From Cellulosimicrobium sp. ES-005 (lineage in GTDB: Bacteria; Actinomycetota; Actinomycetes; Actinomycetales; Cellulomonadaceae), in contig NZ_CP159290.1 in NCBI RefSeq assembly GCF_040448685.1, positions 1,674,001 to 1,738,000 on the forward strand: DNA of 64,000 bases. The letters run 5' to 3'. Below the pieces are notes generated by a model. The model did no database searches. It saw only the letters and a program-made list of their open reading frames with translations, and was not told the DNA's origin. A program made the position numbers and the translations under genes. This document shows, one piece after another, positions 52,565 to 61,563 of the stretch. How positions within the stretch are numbered: position 1 is the stretch's first letter; each line of letters starts with the position of its first letter.

Positions 52565-55311
52565 ATGATGTCTGCGCAACACAGCAGAGCGTTGAGGGCG
52601 ACGATCGGGATGATCGCCGCGATCGGCACCGTCGCTTCTGTCCCAGCCGCTCACGCGCACGAGGACGCACCCCCTCCTGCCGAGGTCGCGGACGACGTCT
52701 TCGACAAGGTGCCGCTGGTCACCGAAGGCCTCGCCGACCCGTTCGAGCTCGACGTCGCCGAGGACGGGCGCGTGGTCTACATCCAGCGGACGGGACAGGT
52801 GAAGGTGCTCGAGCAGGACACGCTCCGCCAGTTCACCGCGCTCGACCTCGACTACGGCCTCGACCTGCTGACGCAGTCCGACGGTCTGCTCGGCCTGACG
52901 CTCGACAACGACTTCGTCGAGAACGGCTGGGTCTACCTCCTCTGGAGCGACCCCGACGTGGCCACGATGAATCTGTCGCGGTTCACCATGGGGCCCGACA
53001 ACGTGATCGACCGAGGCTCCGAGAAGCGTCTGCTCGACTTCACGATCTGGCGCGGGGAGGGTCGCGCCAACTCGCACATGGCCGGCTCGCTCGCCATGGG
53101 CCCCGACGGGAACCTCTACGTCGCCACCGGTGACAACACCGACCCGTTCAACCAACAGGGGTACACCCCGATCGACGAACGACCGGGCCGCCGCGCGTAC
53201 GACGCCCAGGCGACGTCGGCGAACACCGACGACCTGCGCGGCAAGATCCTCCGGATCACGCCCCAGGACGACGGGACGTACACCGTCCCCGAGGGAAACC
53301 TCTTCCCGCCGGGACGGAGAACACGAGGCCCGAGATCTACGGCATGGGCTTCCGCAACCCGTTCCGCATCACCGTCGATCCTGCGACCGGTGCCGTCCTG
53401 GTCGGTGACTACGGGCCCGACGCCCGGGTGGCGAACCCGCTGCGGGGTCCGGAAGGGCTGGTCGAGCTCGTCCGGATGACCGGACCGGGGAACCACGGGT
53501 GGCCGTACTGCCACGGGAACGACCAGCCGTACGTCGACTACGACTACGCGACCGGGGTGTCCGGCGAGCCGTTCGACTGCGCCCGCCCGGTCAACGACTC
53601 GCCCAACAACACCGGCCTCCGCGAGCTGCCCCCGACCCAGGAACCCCTGGTCTGGTACGGCTACGGGGTCTCGGAGCAGTTTCCCGAGCTCGGCTCGGGA
53701 GGCGCCGCGCCGATGGCCGGCCCGGTCTACCGCTACGACCCCGAGCTCGACGTGAAGACGAAGTTCCCGGAGTCCTACGACGGGCGGTGGTTCGTCTCGG
53801 AGTACGCGCGGCACTACTACAAGATGCTGTCGCTGGACGAGACGACGGGCGAGCTGCTCTCGATCGACCCGTTCCTGCCCGACGAGACGTTCGTCGCACC
53901 GTTCGAGGCGGAGTTCGGGCCCGACGGATCGCTGTACGTCATCGACTTCGGGCGAGGCAGCGGGGCGGGCCGGGGCAGCACCAACACGGACGCCGGCATC
54001 TACCGCATCGACTACGCAGCCGACGGTCGTCGCCCGGTGTCCCAGTTCACCTCCGACGTCGACTCGGGCACGGCGCCGCTGGCCGTCGCCTTCGACGGCA
54101 GCGCGAGCCAGAGCCCGGACGGGCTCGACATCACCTACGAGTGGGACTTCGAGAACGACGGCACCGTCGACTCGACGGAACGTGACCCCGTCCACACCTA
54201 CACGGAGAACGGGCAGCACACCGCACGCCTGACCGTCACCGACACCGACGGGCTCAGCGGCGTCTCCGTCCAGAAGATCACGGTCGGCAACACCCGTCCC
54301 GAGGTGTCCTTCGCCCGGCCGCTCGCCGGCGGCTTCGCGGAGCTCGGCGACACGGTGCCGTACGCGGTCGACGTCGTGGACGCCGAGGACGGCTCGACGG
54401 CCGACGGGACGATCGACTGCAGCCTCGTCACGGTCGCGACCCAGCTCGGGCACGACGACCACGCGCATCCTCTCGACAACTACGAGGGATGCTCCGGCGA
54501 GGTCTTCCTCGACCCGGCCGACCACGGCGTGGGCCAGAACGTGTACGCGGTGCTCGGTGCCGGGTACCAGGACCTCGGTGCTCCGGGCGTCCCGGAGCTC
54601 GCCGCGCAGGAGATCATCCGCCTGCAGGTCCGCGACAAGGAGGCCGAGTTCTTCAGCAGGGGATCCGGGGTCCAGATCGTCGACGACGACGCCGCCCGGG
54701 GTGGACGGTGGGTCGATGGTTTCGACGACGGCGACTGGATCGCCTTCGATCGCGTGGACCTGACGGGCATCTCGGGCCTGACCGTCGGAGCCGTGCGTGG
54801 CGCCGCCGAGACCACGCTCGAGGTGCGCACAGGCAGCCCGACCGGGCCCAAGCTGGGGCAGGTCAAGATCGCCCCGGCGACCGCACCGGGCCAGGTGGTG
54901 TCGCCCACCATCGAGATCGACGCCAAGGGCGGGGAGACGTCCCTGTACGTGGTCGCCTCCAGCAAGGGCAGGGCCGACGCCGAGGCGGGCGTCGTGGCGC
55001 TCGACTGGCTGGTCTTCCACGGGCGCGGCGTCGCCGACGCGACGGCCCCGGTCGTCGAGGCGCAGGCGAGCCGCGGAGGCGGCCCCGCCGGCATCGCGGT
55101 CACGCTCAGCGGCTCCGCGGTCGCTCCGGAGGGTCGCACCATCGGGTCCTACGTCTGGGACTTCGGGGACGGGACGACGGCGGAGGGCGCCGAGGCGACC
55201 CACGTCTACACCCAGCCGGGCAGGTACACCGCCCGTCTGATCGCGACCGACAGTGCCGGCACCCGCGACTGGACGACGGTGGGGATCAACGTCGCGGCCA
55301 CGTCGAAGTGA
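52565..55311 (+). pseudogene. Secreted glucose/sorbosone-type sugar dehydrogenase with PKD and CBM6-like domains, frameshifted
   Basis: Two overlapping frames together encode one protein of about 915 residues. The first (from 52565) has a signal peptide (AIGTVASVPAAHAHE) and the start of a glucose/sorbosone dehydrogenase beta-propeller, with NLYVATGDNTDPF and GKILRITP. Near 53311-53313 one base is missing in a GGG run; the frame shifts and the match continues from MGFRNPFRITVDP to 55311. The distal part has a PKD domain (TYEWDFENDG), a CBM6-like module (GRWVDGFDDGDWIAFDRVDL) and a second PKD domain (SYVWDFGDGTT). Either a sequencing error or a real inactivation. Confidence 0.8.
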
Positions 55312-55328
55312 CGCGGTAGCACCCACGG

Positions 55329-55359
55329 CCGGCCCGCTGGCACATCGCCGGCGGGCCGG
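55329..55359. terminator. Terminator between sugar dehydrogenase and metH
   Basis: A 13-bp stem with one G-U-type pair (55329-55341 with 55347-55359) around a 5-nt loop, between the convergent dehydrogenase gene and metH. Confidence 0.6.
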
Positions 55360-55389
55360 TCGGCGGGCGCCCGAGACCTCGTGGCGCGG

Positions 55390-58300
55390 TCAGACGCTGA
55401 AGTACTTTGCCTCGGGGTGGTGGAACACGAACGCATCGGTCGACTGCTCCGGGTGGAGCTGGAGCTCCGCGGAGAGCTCGACGCCCACGCGCTCGGGGCG
55501 CAGGAGCTCGACGATCTTGGTGCGGTCCTCCATGTCGGGACACGCGGGATAGCCGAGCGAGAAGCGCGCGCCCCGGTACTCGAGCTTGAACATGCCCTCG
55601 ACCTCGGTCGGGTCCTCGTCGGCGAAGCCGAGCTCGGCGCGCACGCGCGAGTGCCACATCTCCGCCAGCGCCTCGGTGAGCTGCACCGACAGCCCGTGCA
55701 GCTCCATGTACTCGCGGTAGTGGTTCCCCGCGAAGAGCTTCGCGGTGTGCTGGTCGACGCTCGCGCCCATGGTGACGAGCTGGACGGGCAGCACGTCGTA
55801 CCGGCCGGTCTCCTCGACCCACGACCGCGGCTTGACGAAGTCGGCGAGGCACAGGTGTCGGTCGCGGCGCTGGCGCGGGAACGTGAAGCGCAACCGCTCG
55901 GTCCCGGGCTCTCCGCCCGACCCGCCGTCGGGCGCGCCGATCCCCGTGAGCCCGGCGCCGTGGTGCGCGACGACGACGTCGTCGCCCTCCGACCACACCG
56001 GGAAGTACCCGTACACGACCGACGGGTCGACGACGCCGTCGGTGCGGATCCGCTCGTACCAGGCGTTGAGCCGCGGGCGGCCCTCGGTCTCGACGAGCTC
56101 CTCGTAGGACGCCCCGTCGTCTCCCCGGCCCGGCTTGAGGCCCCACTGGCCCATGAACGTCGCGCGCTCGTCGAGGAACGCCGCGTACTCGGCGAGCTGG
56201 ACGCCCTTGACGAGGCGCGTGCCCCAGAACGGGGGAGCGGGCACCGGGTTGTCGGCCGCGACGTCGGACCGCGCGGGCAGGTCCTCGACGGGCGTCTCGG
56301 TCACGGTGACCACGGCGTGCCGGCGCTTCTTCAGCGCGGGCAGCCCGACGGCGTCGGGCGACTCGCCGCGCGCGACGCGCACGAGCGGCTCCATGAGGCG
56401 CAGGCCCTCGAACGCGTCGCGCGCGTACCGGACGACGCCCGGGAACTGGCCCGCGAGGTCGTCCTCGACGTACGTGCGCGTGAGCGCCGCGCCACCGAGC
56501 AGGACCGGCCAGCGGCCGGCGAGCCCGCGCGACGTGAGCTCCGCGAGGTTCTCCTTCATCACGACGGTGGACTTCACGAGCAGGCCGGACATGCCGATGA
56601 CGTCGGCGTCGTGCTCCTCGGCGGCCTCGATCATCGCGGAGATCGGCTGCTTGATGCCGATGTTCACGACCGTGTAGCCGTTGTTGGTGAGGATGATGTC
56701 GACGAGGTTCTTGCCGATGTCGTGCACGTCGCCGCGCACGGTCGCGAGCACGATCGTGCCCTTGGACCCGGTCGAGCCCTCGATCTTCTCCATGTGCGGC
56801 TCGAGGTAGGCGACCGCCGTCTTCATGACCTCGGCGGACTGCAGCACGAACGGGAGCTGCATCTCACCGCGCCCGAACAGGTCGCCCACGACCTTCATGC
56901 CCTCGAGCAGGTGGTCGTTGACGATGTCGAGCGCCTTGAGCCCGGACGCCATCGCGGCGTCGAGGTCCTCCTCGAGGCCCTTGCGCGCGCCGTCGACGAT
57001 CCGCCGCTCGAGCCGCTCGCCGACCGGCAGCGCGGCGAGCTCCGCCGCGCGCTGGTCCTTGAGCGCCGCGGAGTCCACGCCCTCGAACAGCTCGAGCAGC
57101 CGGGCGAGCGGGTCGTGCACGAGGTTCCCCTCGTCGTCGTACCCCCGCCGGTCCCACACGAGGTCGAGCGCGGCCTCGCGCTGCTCGGCGGGGATCTGCG
57201 CGAGGGGGAGGATCTTCGCGGCGTGCACGATCGCGGAGTCCAGTCCGGCTTCGACGGCCTCGTGGAGGAACACCGAGTTGAGCACCGTGCGCGCCGCGGG
57301 GTTGAGGCCGAACGACACGTTCGACACCCCGAGCGTCGTGTGGATGCCGGGGTAGCGGCGCGTGATCTCGCGGATCGCCTCGATCGTCTCGATGGCGTCG
57401 CGGCGGGTCTCCTCCTGGCCCGTGGCGATGGGGAACGTCAGCGCGTCGACGATGATGTCGTCCACGCGCATGCCCCAGTCGCGCGTGAGCGTCTCGACGA
57501 GCCGGGTCGCGATCTCCACCTTGCCCGACGCGGTGCGCGCCTGGCCCTCCTCGTCGATCGTCAGCGCGACGACGGCCGCCCCGTGCTCGACGACGTGCGG
57601 CATGATCCGCGCGAACCGCGACGTCGGGCCGTCGCCGTCCTCGAAGTTCACCGAGTTCACGACGGCGCGCCCGCCCACGAGCTCGAGTCCCGCGGCGATG
57701 ACCTCCGGCTCGGTCGAGTCGATGACGAGGGGCAGCGTGGACGCGCTGGCGAGGCGCGACACGACCTCGCGCACGTCCGCGACGCCGTCGCGCCCCACGT
57801 AGTCGATGCACACGTCGAGCAGGTGCGCGCCGTCGCGCGTCTGCGCCCGCGCGATCTCGACGCACTCGTCCCAGTTCTCCGCGAGCATCGCCTCGCGGAA
57901 CGCCTTGGAGCCGTTCGCGTTCGTGCGCTCGCCGATCGCGAGGAACGACGCGTCCTGGTGCAGGTCCGTGTGCGAGTACAGGCTCGCGACGCCGTTCTCC
58001 CGCTCCGGGTGCCGCTCGACGACCGGCCGCGCGCGCACCGCCTCGACGACGCGGCGCAGGTGCTCGGGCGTCGTGCCGCAGCAGCCGCCCACGAGGCCCA
58101 GGCCGAACTCGCTGACGAACTGGGTGTGCGCGGCCGCGAGCTCGTCCGGCGTCAGCGGGTACGTCGCGCCGTTCGGGCCGAGCACCGGCAGCCCCGCGTT
58201 GGGCATGCACGTCACCGGGATCTCCGCGTGCCGCGACAGGTGCCGCAGGTGCTCGCTCATCTCGGCCGGGCCGGTCGCGCAGTTGAGGCCGATCGCGTCG

Positions 58301-58983
58301 ACGCCGAGCGCCTGGAGCGTCGTGAGCGCGGCCCCGATCTCGGAGCCCATGAGCATCGTGCCCGTCGTCTCGACCGTCACCTGGACGATGATGGGGACCT
58401 CGCGCCCGACGTCGCGCATGGCGTTCCGCGATCCCGTCACCGCGGCCTTGGCCTGGAGCAGGTCCTGGCTCGTCTCGACGAGGATCGCGTCGACCCCGCC
58501 CTCCAGGAGGCCCGCGGCCTGCTCGGCGAACGTGTCGCGCAGGTGCGCGTACGTCGTGTGCCCGAGGCTCGGCAGCTTGGTCCCCGGCCCCATCGAGCCG
58601 AGCACCCAGCGCGGCTGCTCGTCGGTCGCGAACGCGTCGGCCCGTTCGCGCGCGATCCGCGCCCCGGCGGCGGCGAGCTCGCGGATGCGGTCGTCGATGT
58701 CGTAGTCCGACAGGTTGGACCAGTTGGCGCCGAACGTGTTCGTCTCGATCGCGTCGACCCCGACCTCGAGGTACGCGTCGTGCACCGCCGCGATGATGTC
58801 CGGGCGCGAGACGTTGAGGATCTCGTTGCAGCCCTCGAGGCCCTGGTAGTCCTCGAGCGTCGGGTCCTGCTCCTGGATCATCGTGCCCATCGCGCCGTCG
58901 GCCACGACGACGCGCGTGCGCAGCGCGTCGGCAAGGGCCCGGGAACGGGCGTCGGCGAGGTCCTGGGGTACGACGATCGGCAT
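55390..58983 (-). CDS. metH: Cobalamin-dependent methionine synthase
   Basis: A 1197-residue, four-module enzyme transferring the methyl of methyltetrahydrofolate to homocysteine via cobalamin. In order: homocysteine domain (zinc Cys residues in LNCATGP and GGCCGTTPEH), pterin-binding domain (AIGERTNANGSKAF onward), cobalamin domain with the base-off motif VRGDVHDIGKN (the His ligand), and the C-terminal AdoMet reactivation domain (YFPVWSEGDDVVV onward). ATG 58983 is preceded by TACGCT with a 7-nt gap, in a short palindrome, suggesting leaderless mRNA. No cobalamin riboswitch is evident upstream. Confidence 0.96.
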   Translation of the reverse strand: MPIVVPQDLADARSRALADALRTRVVVADGAMGTMIQEQDPTLEDYQGLEGCNEILNVSRPDIIAAVHDAYLEVGVDAIETNTFGANWSNLSDYDIDDRIRELAAAGARIARERADAFATDEQPRWVLGSMGPGTKLPSLGHTTYAHLRDTFAEQAAGLLEGGVDAILVETSQDLLQAKAAVTGSRNAMRDVGREVPIIVQVTVETTGTMLMGSEIGAALTTLQALGVDAIGLNCATGPAEMSEHLRHLSRHAEIPVTCMPNAGLPVLGPNGATYPLTPDELAAAHTQFVSEFGLGLVGGCCGTTPEHLRRVVEAVRARPVVERHPERENGVASLYSHTDLHQDASFLAIGERTNANGSKAFREAMLAENWDECVEIARAQTRDGAHLLDVCIDYVGRDGVADVREVVSRLASASTLPLVIDSTEPEVIAAGLELVGGRAVVNSVNFEDGDGPTSRFARIMPHVVEHGAAVVALTIDEEGQARTASGKVEIATRLVETLTRDWGMRVDDIIVDALTFPIATGQEETRRDAIETIEAIREITRRYPGIHTTLGVSNVSFGLNPAARTVLNSVFLHEAVEAGLDSAIVHAAKILPLAQIPAEQREAALDLVWDRRGYDDEGNLVHDPLARLLELFEGVDSAALKDQRAAELAALPVGERLERRIVDGARKGLEEDLDAAMASGLKALDIVNDHLLEGMKVVGDLFGRGEMQLPFVLQSAEVMKTAVAYLEPHMEKIEGSTGSKGTIVLATVRGDVHDIGKNLVDIILTNNGYTVVNIGIKQPISAMIEAAEEHDADVIGMSGLLVKSTVVMKENLAELTSRGLAGRWPVLLGGAALTRTYVEDDLAGQFPGVVRYARDAFEGLRLMEPLVRVARGESPDAVGLPALKKRRHAVVTVTETPVEDLPARSDVAADNPVPAPPFWGTRLVKGVQLAEYAAFLDERATFMGQWGLKPGRGDDGASYEELVETEGRPRLNAWYERIRTDGVVDPSVVYGYFPVWSEGDDVVVAHHGAGLTGIGAPDGGSGGEPGTERLRFTFPRQRRDRHLCLADFVKPRSWVEETGRYDVLPVQLVTMGASVDQHTAKLFAGNHYREYMELHGLSVQLTEALAEMWHSRVRAELGFADEDPTEVEGMFKLEYRGARFSLGYPACPDMEDRTKIVELLRPERVGVELSAELQLHPEQSTDAFVFHHPEAKYFSV

Positions 58984-59181
58984 GCTACGCAGCGTAGATC
59001 GCGCCTGCTCGGTCGTGGGGACCCGTCTCAGCGGACCGCCGTGCTCGGCGAGGGACGCCATCCCGACCGAGAGACGCACCTCGTCGTGCATCCCCCGCAC
59101 CGCGGTGCATCACTGACGGGGTGACCGGGGACCGGGGAAAAGCGCGTGCCCGACGGCGCGGGCGCACCTACCGTGGTCGGC

Positions 59182-60315
59182 ATGTCCTCTCCCGCGACCG
59201 ACCAGGTCGAGAACCCGGCCCCCGCGACGCTCGCCCCGATCGTCGAGCGCGCCGCCGCGCCGTCGACCCTCCCGGCCGTGACCGCCGGCGACCTGACCTG
59301 GCGCCCCGCCGTGCCGGCCGACGCGCCCGCGCTGCTGGCCCTGCGCAACGGCATCGCCGAGGCGGACCAGGAGCCGTACCGCGAGACGATCGGCGAGGTC
59401 GAGGAGCTGTTCACCGCGCCGTGGCGCGACCTCGCGGCCGACTCGCTCGTCGGCGTCGAGACCGACGGGACGCTGCGCGCGTACGCGCTGGTCGACACCA
59501 ACCCGGGCGACGCGAACACCGTGCGCGCGTTCCTCTGGGGCGGCGTCCACCCCACCCACCGCGGGCGCGGCGTCGGGCGCGAGCTGTTCGCCTGGGAGAT
59601 CGCGCGCGGACGCCAGCTCCTCGCGGCGAGCGGCAAGGAGCTGCCCGCGCGCCTGCTCACCTACGGCGAGGACACCGACCCACCCGAGAAGGCGCGGCTC
59701 TACGCGCGCTTCGGGCTCGAGACCCGCCGCTTCTACGCCGACCTGCGTCGCGACCTGGCCACGCCCATCCCCGAGGTGCCGCTCGACGGGTCGCTGCGAC
59801 TCGTCCCGTGGTCGACGGAGCTCGACGAGGCGACCCGCCTCGCGCACAACGACGCGTTCCGCGACCACTGGGGGAGCGAGCCCCGCACCGCCGAGGCGTG
59901 GACGCACGGGCGCAGCGAGTTCGCGCCCCAGTGGTCCTTCCTCGTGGTCGACGACGCGCCCGATGTCGACGCGCTCCTCGCCGACCCGACGACGGACGCC
60001 GAGACCGCCGCGGCCCTGCGCGCCGGCCAGCCGCTCGTCGTCGGCTACGAGATGGCCGGCCGCTACGACGAGGACTTCCCCGTGCGCGGCTACACGTTCG
60101 GCTACACCGAGATCCTCGGCGTGCGCAGCGCGTACCGGGGGCGTCGCGTCGCCGTCGCGGCGCTCGCGGCCGGGATGCGCGCGTTCGCCGCGGACGGCAT
60201 GCAGTACGCCGCGCTCGACGTCGACACCGAGAACCCGTCCGGCGCGCACGGCCTCTACGCGAGCCTGGGCTACGAGAAGGTGACAGGCTCGCGCATGTAC
60301 TCGATCGAGCTGTGA
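59182..60315 (+). CDS. Tandem GNAT-domain N-acetyltransferase
   Basis: A 377-residue protein with two GNAT folds in series. N-terminal domain, about residues 40-190, with the acetyl-CoA loop HPTHRGRGVGRELFAWEI; C-terminal domain, about residues 210-377, with EILGVRSAYRGRRVAVAALA and a final LYASLGYEKV. Two-domain GNATs include mycothiol synthase MshD; this protein is longer and not a close match, so I do not assign a substrate. ATG 59182 is preceded by TACCGT with a 7-nt gap. It is divergent from metH. Confidence 0.85.
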   Translation: MSSPATDQVENPAPATLAPIVERAAAPSTLPAVTAGDLTWRPAVPADAPALLALRNGIAEADQEPYRETIGEVEELFTAPWRDLAADSLVGVETDGTLRAYALVDTNPGDANTVRAFLWGGVHPTHRGRGVGRELFAWEIARGRQLLAASGKELPARLLTYGEDTDPPEKARLYARFGLETRRFYADLRRDLATPIPEVPLDGSLRLVPWSTELDEATRLAHNDAFRDHWGSEPRTAEAWTHGRSEFAPQWSFLVVDDAPDVDALLADPTTDAETAAALRAGQPLVVGYEMAGRYDEDFPVRGYTFGYTEILGVRSAYRGRRVAVAALAAGMRAFAADGMQYAALDVDTENPSGAHGLYASLGYEKVTGSRMYSIEL

Positions 60316-60343
60316 CGACGGCCTGCGAGGTCGACCTGCCCGT

Positions 60344-60394
60344 CCGAGATCGACCCCGTGAGGGCCGATCTCGGGGCGGCCGGGTCGATCTCGG
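60344..60394. terminator. Terminator between GNAT and ypfJ-like genes
   Basis: A 13-bp stem (60344-60356 with 60382-60394) around a 25-nt loop that itself contains a further partial copy, GCCGATCTCGG. It ends 10 bp before the stop of the convergent metallopeptidase gene. Confidence 0.55.
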
Positions 60395-60403
60395 CTGGAG
60401 CGG

Positions 60404-61306
60404 TCAGAGGGTCGACGCGGAGAGGGCGTTGCAGTCCTGGAGGGTGCCACCGTTGTAGCCGATGGTGAACCAGCGCTGGCGCTGCTCGCTCGACCCGTGG
60501 GTCCAGCCCTCGGGGTTCACCTGGCCGGTCGCGGCCTCCTGGATGCGGTCGTCGCCGACGGCGGACGCGGCGGACAGCGCGTCGTTCAGCTCCTGGTCGG
60601 TGATCGGCGCGAGGAACGTCACGCCGGTGTCCGGGTCGACGGTGCTCGCCGCGTGGCCCGCCCACATGCCGGCGAGGCAGTCGGCCATGAGCTCGATGCG
60701 CACGGAGTCGGACTCGGGACCGGTGCCCTGCCGGTTCGCCGCGTCCATCGCGCCGACGAGCTGCTCGATGTGGTGGCCGAACTCGTGCGCGACGACGTAC
60801 ATCTCCGCGAGGCCGCCGTCGTTGGCGCCGAACCGGCTCGTGAGGTCGTCGTAGAAGCCGAGGTCGATGTAGACGGTCTGGTCGGGCGGGCAGTAGAACG
60901 GCCCGACGGCGCTCGTCGCCGCGCCGCAGCCCGTCGAGACCTGTCCGGTGAAGCTCACGACCTGGGGCAGGTCGTACGTGACGCCTGCCTGCTCGGGGAG
61001 CGCGTCGGTCCAGTAAGCGTCGAGCGACTGCACGGTGCCGTTGAGGCGGCACTCGCGCGTCGTGTTCGCCTCCTCGGCCGTGCACGCGTCGATGTACTCC
61101 TGCTGGCCCTCGCCGTACGCGCCCGAGTCGGACCCGTCGCCGCCCGTGAGCGCGCTGAGGTCGACGCCGGTCTGGTTGCCGACGAACGCGATGAGCAGCG
61201 CGACGAGCACCGCCCCGATCCCGCCGCCCGCGATCATCGTGCCGCGCCGACCGCCGCCCTTGCGGACCCGCCCGCCCTCGAACGAGCCACCCTCCTGGAA
61301 AGTCAC
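60404..61306 (-). CDS. YpfJ/KPN_02809-family neutral zinc metallopeptidase
   Basis: A 300-residue protein: a cytoplasmic Gly-rich N-terminus, one membrane helix (about residues 25-45), then an extracytoplasmic zinc-peptidase domain. The zinc motif HEFGHHIEQ (about residue 174) is intact, with the downstream IELMADCLAGMWAGH region supplying the third ligand and conserved Cys residues (TRECRLNG, GPFYCPPD, QDCNAL) suggesting disulfides. The family is widespread in bacteria; its physiological substrate is unknown. GTG 61306 has TAGCGT ending 6 nt upstream and no Shine-Dalgarno. Confidence 0.9.
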   Translation of the reverse strand: MTFQEGGSFEGGRVRKGGGRRGTMIAGGGIGAVLVALLIAFVGNQTGVDLSALTGGDGSDSGAYGEGQQEYIDACTAEEANTTRECRLNGTVQSLDAYWTDALPEQAGVTYDLPQVVSFTGQVSTGCGAATSAVGPFYCPPDQTVYIDLGFYDDLTSRFGANDGGLAEMYVVAHEFGHHIEQLVGAMDAANRQGTGPESDSVRIELMADCLAGMWAGHAASTVDPDTGVTFLAPITDQELNDALSAASAVGDDRIQEAATGQVNPEGWTHGSSEQRQRWFTIGYNGGTLQDCNALSASTL

Positions 61307-61444
61307 AGGTCAACGCTACCGCCGGGTCGTGCGCCAGGCGTCCTGGTGCGGGTGCCCGGACGGCGCAAGCACGATCTCGGCGCCGAGCAGCGCCCTCGCA
61401 CGGGCCCCCGGCGGAATGGGGTGGGACGCGACGCCGGGCCCCCG

Positions 61445-61532
61445 TAGAATCGACGAGGCCCGGACGCCGGGGCGCACGCGCCCCGGCCCCACGACGAGCC
61501 GCCGGCCGACCGGCCGGGAGAGGGCCGTCGTC
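61445..61532 (+). promoter_or_regulatory. Promoter and structured leader of the ABC-F gene
   Basis: TAGAAT at 61445-61450 is a -10 candidate. The leader of about 110 nt contains two hairpins: 61466-61474 with 61479-61487 (9 bp), and 61502-61507 with 61512-61517 (6 bp), the latter enclosed by ACGACG/CGTCGT at 61491-61496 and 61526-61531. Structured leaders precede several ABC-F resistance genes, but whether this one attenuates transcription or translation is unknown. Confidence 0.4.
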
Positions 61533-61563
61533 GGGCACCCGCACCACCCGAGAGGACCCTCCC

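Noticed and set aside
53300-53345. Programmed ribosomal frameshifting in the sugar dehydrogenase
   Set aside because: There is no slippery heptamer or downstream pseudoknot evident at the shift, and secreted beta-propeller enzymes are not known to use it; a deletion or sequence error is simpler.
55381-59124. A 1247-codon open frame on the + strand across metH
   Set aside because: It is an antisense frame of the 1197-residue MetH; residues are low-complexity Arg/Glu/Leu/Val-rich with no domains, as expected opposite a very GC-rich gene.
58984-59181. Cobalamin riboswitch upstream of metH
   Set aside because: No B12-box-like sequence was found, and the leaderless -10 next to the ATG leaves no leader RNA.
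59182-60315. Calling the tandem GNAT gene mshD (mycothiol synthase)
   Set aside because: It is longer than MshD, and its sequence does not match MshD closely enough; only the two-GNAT layout agrees.
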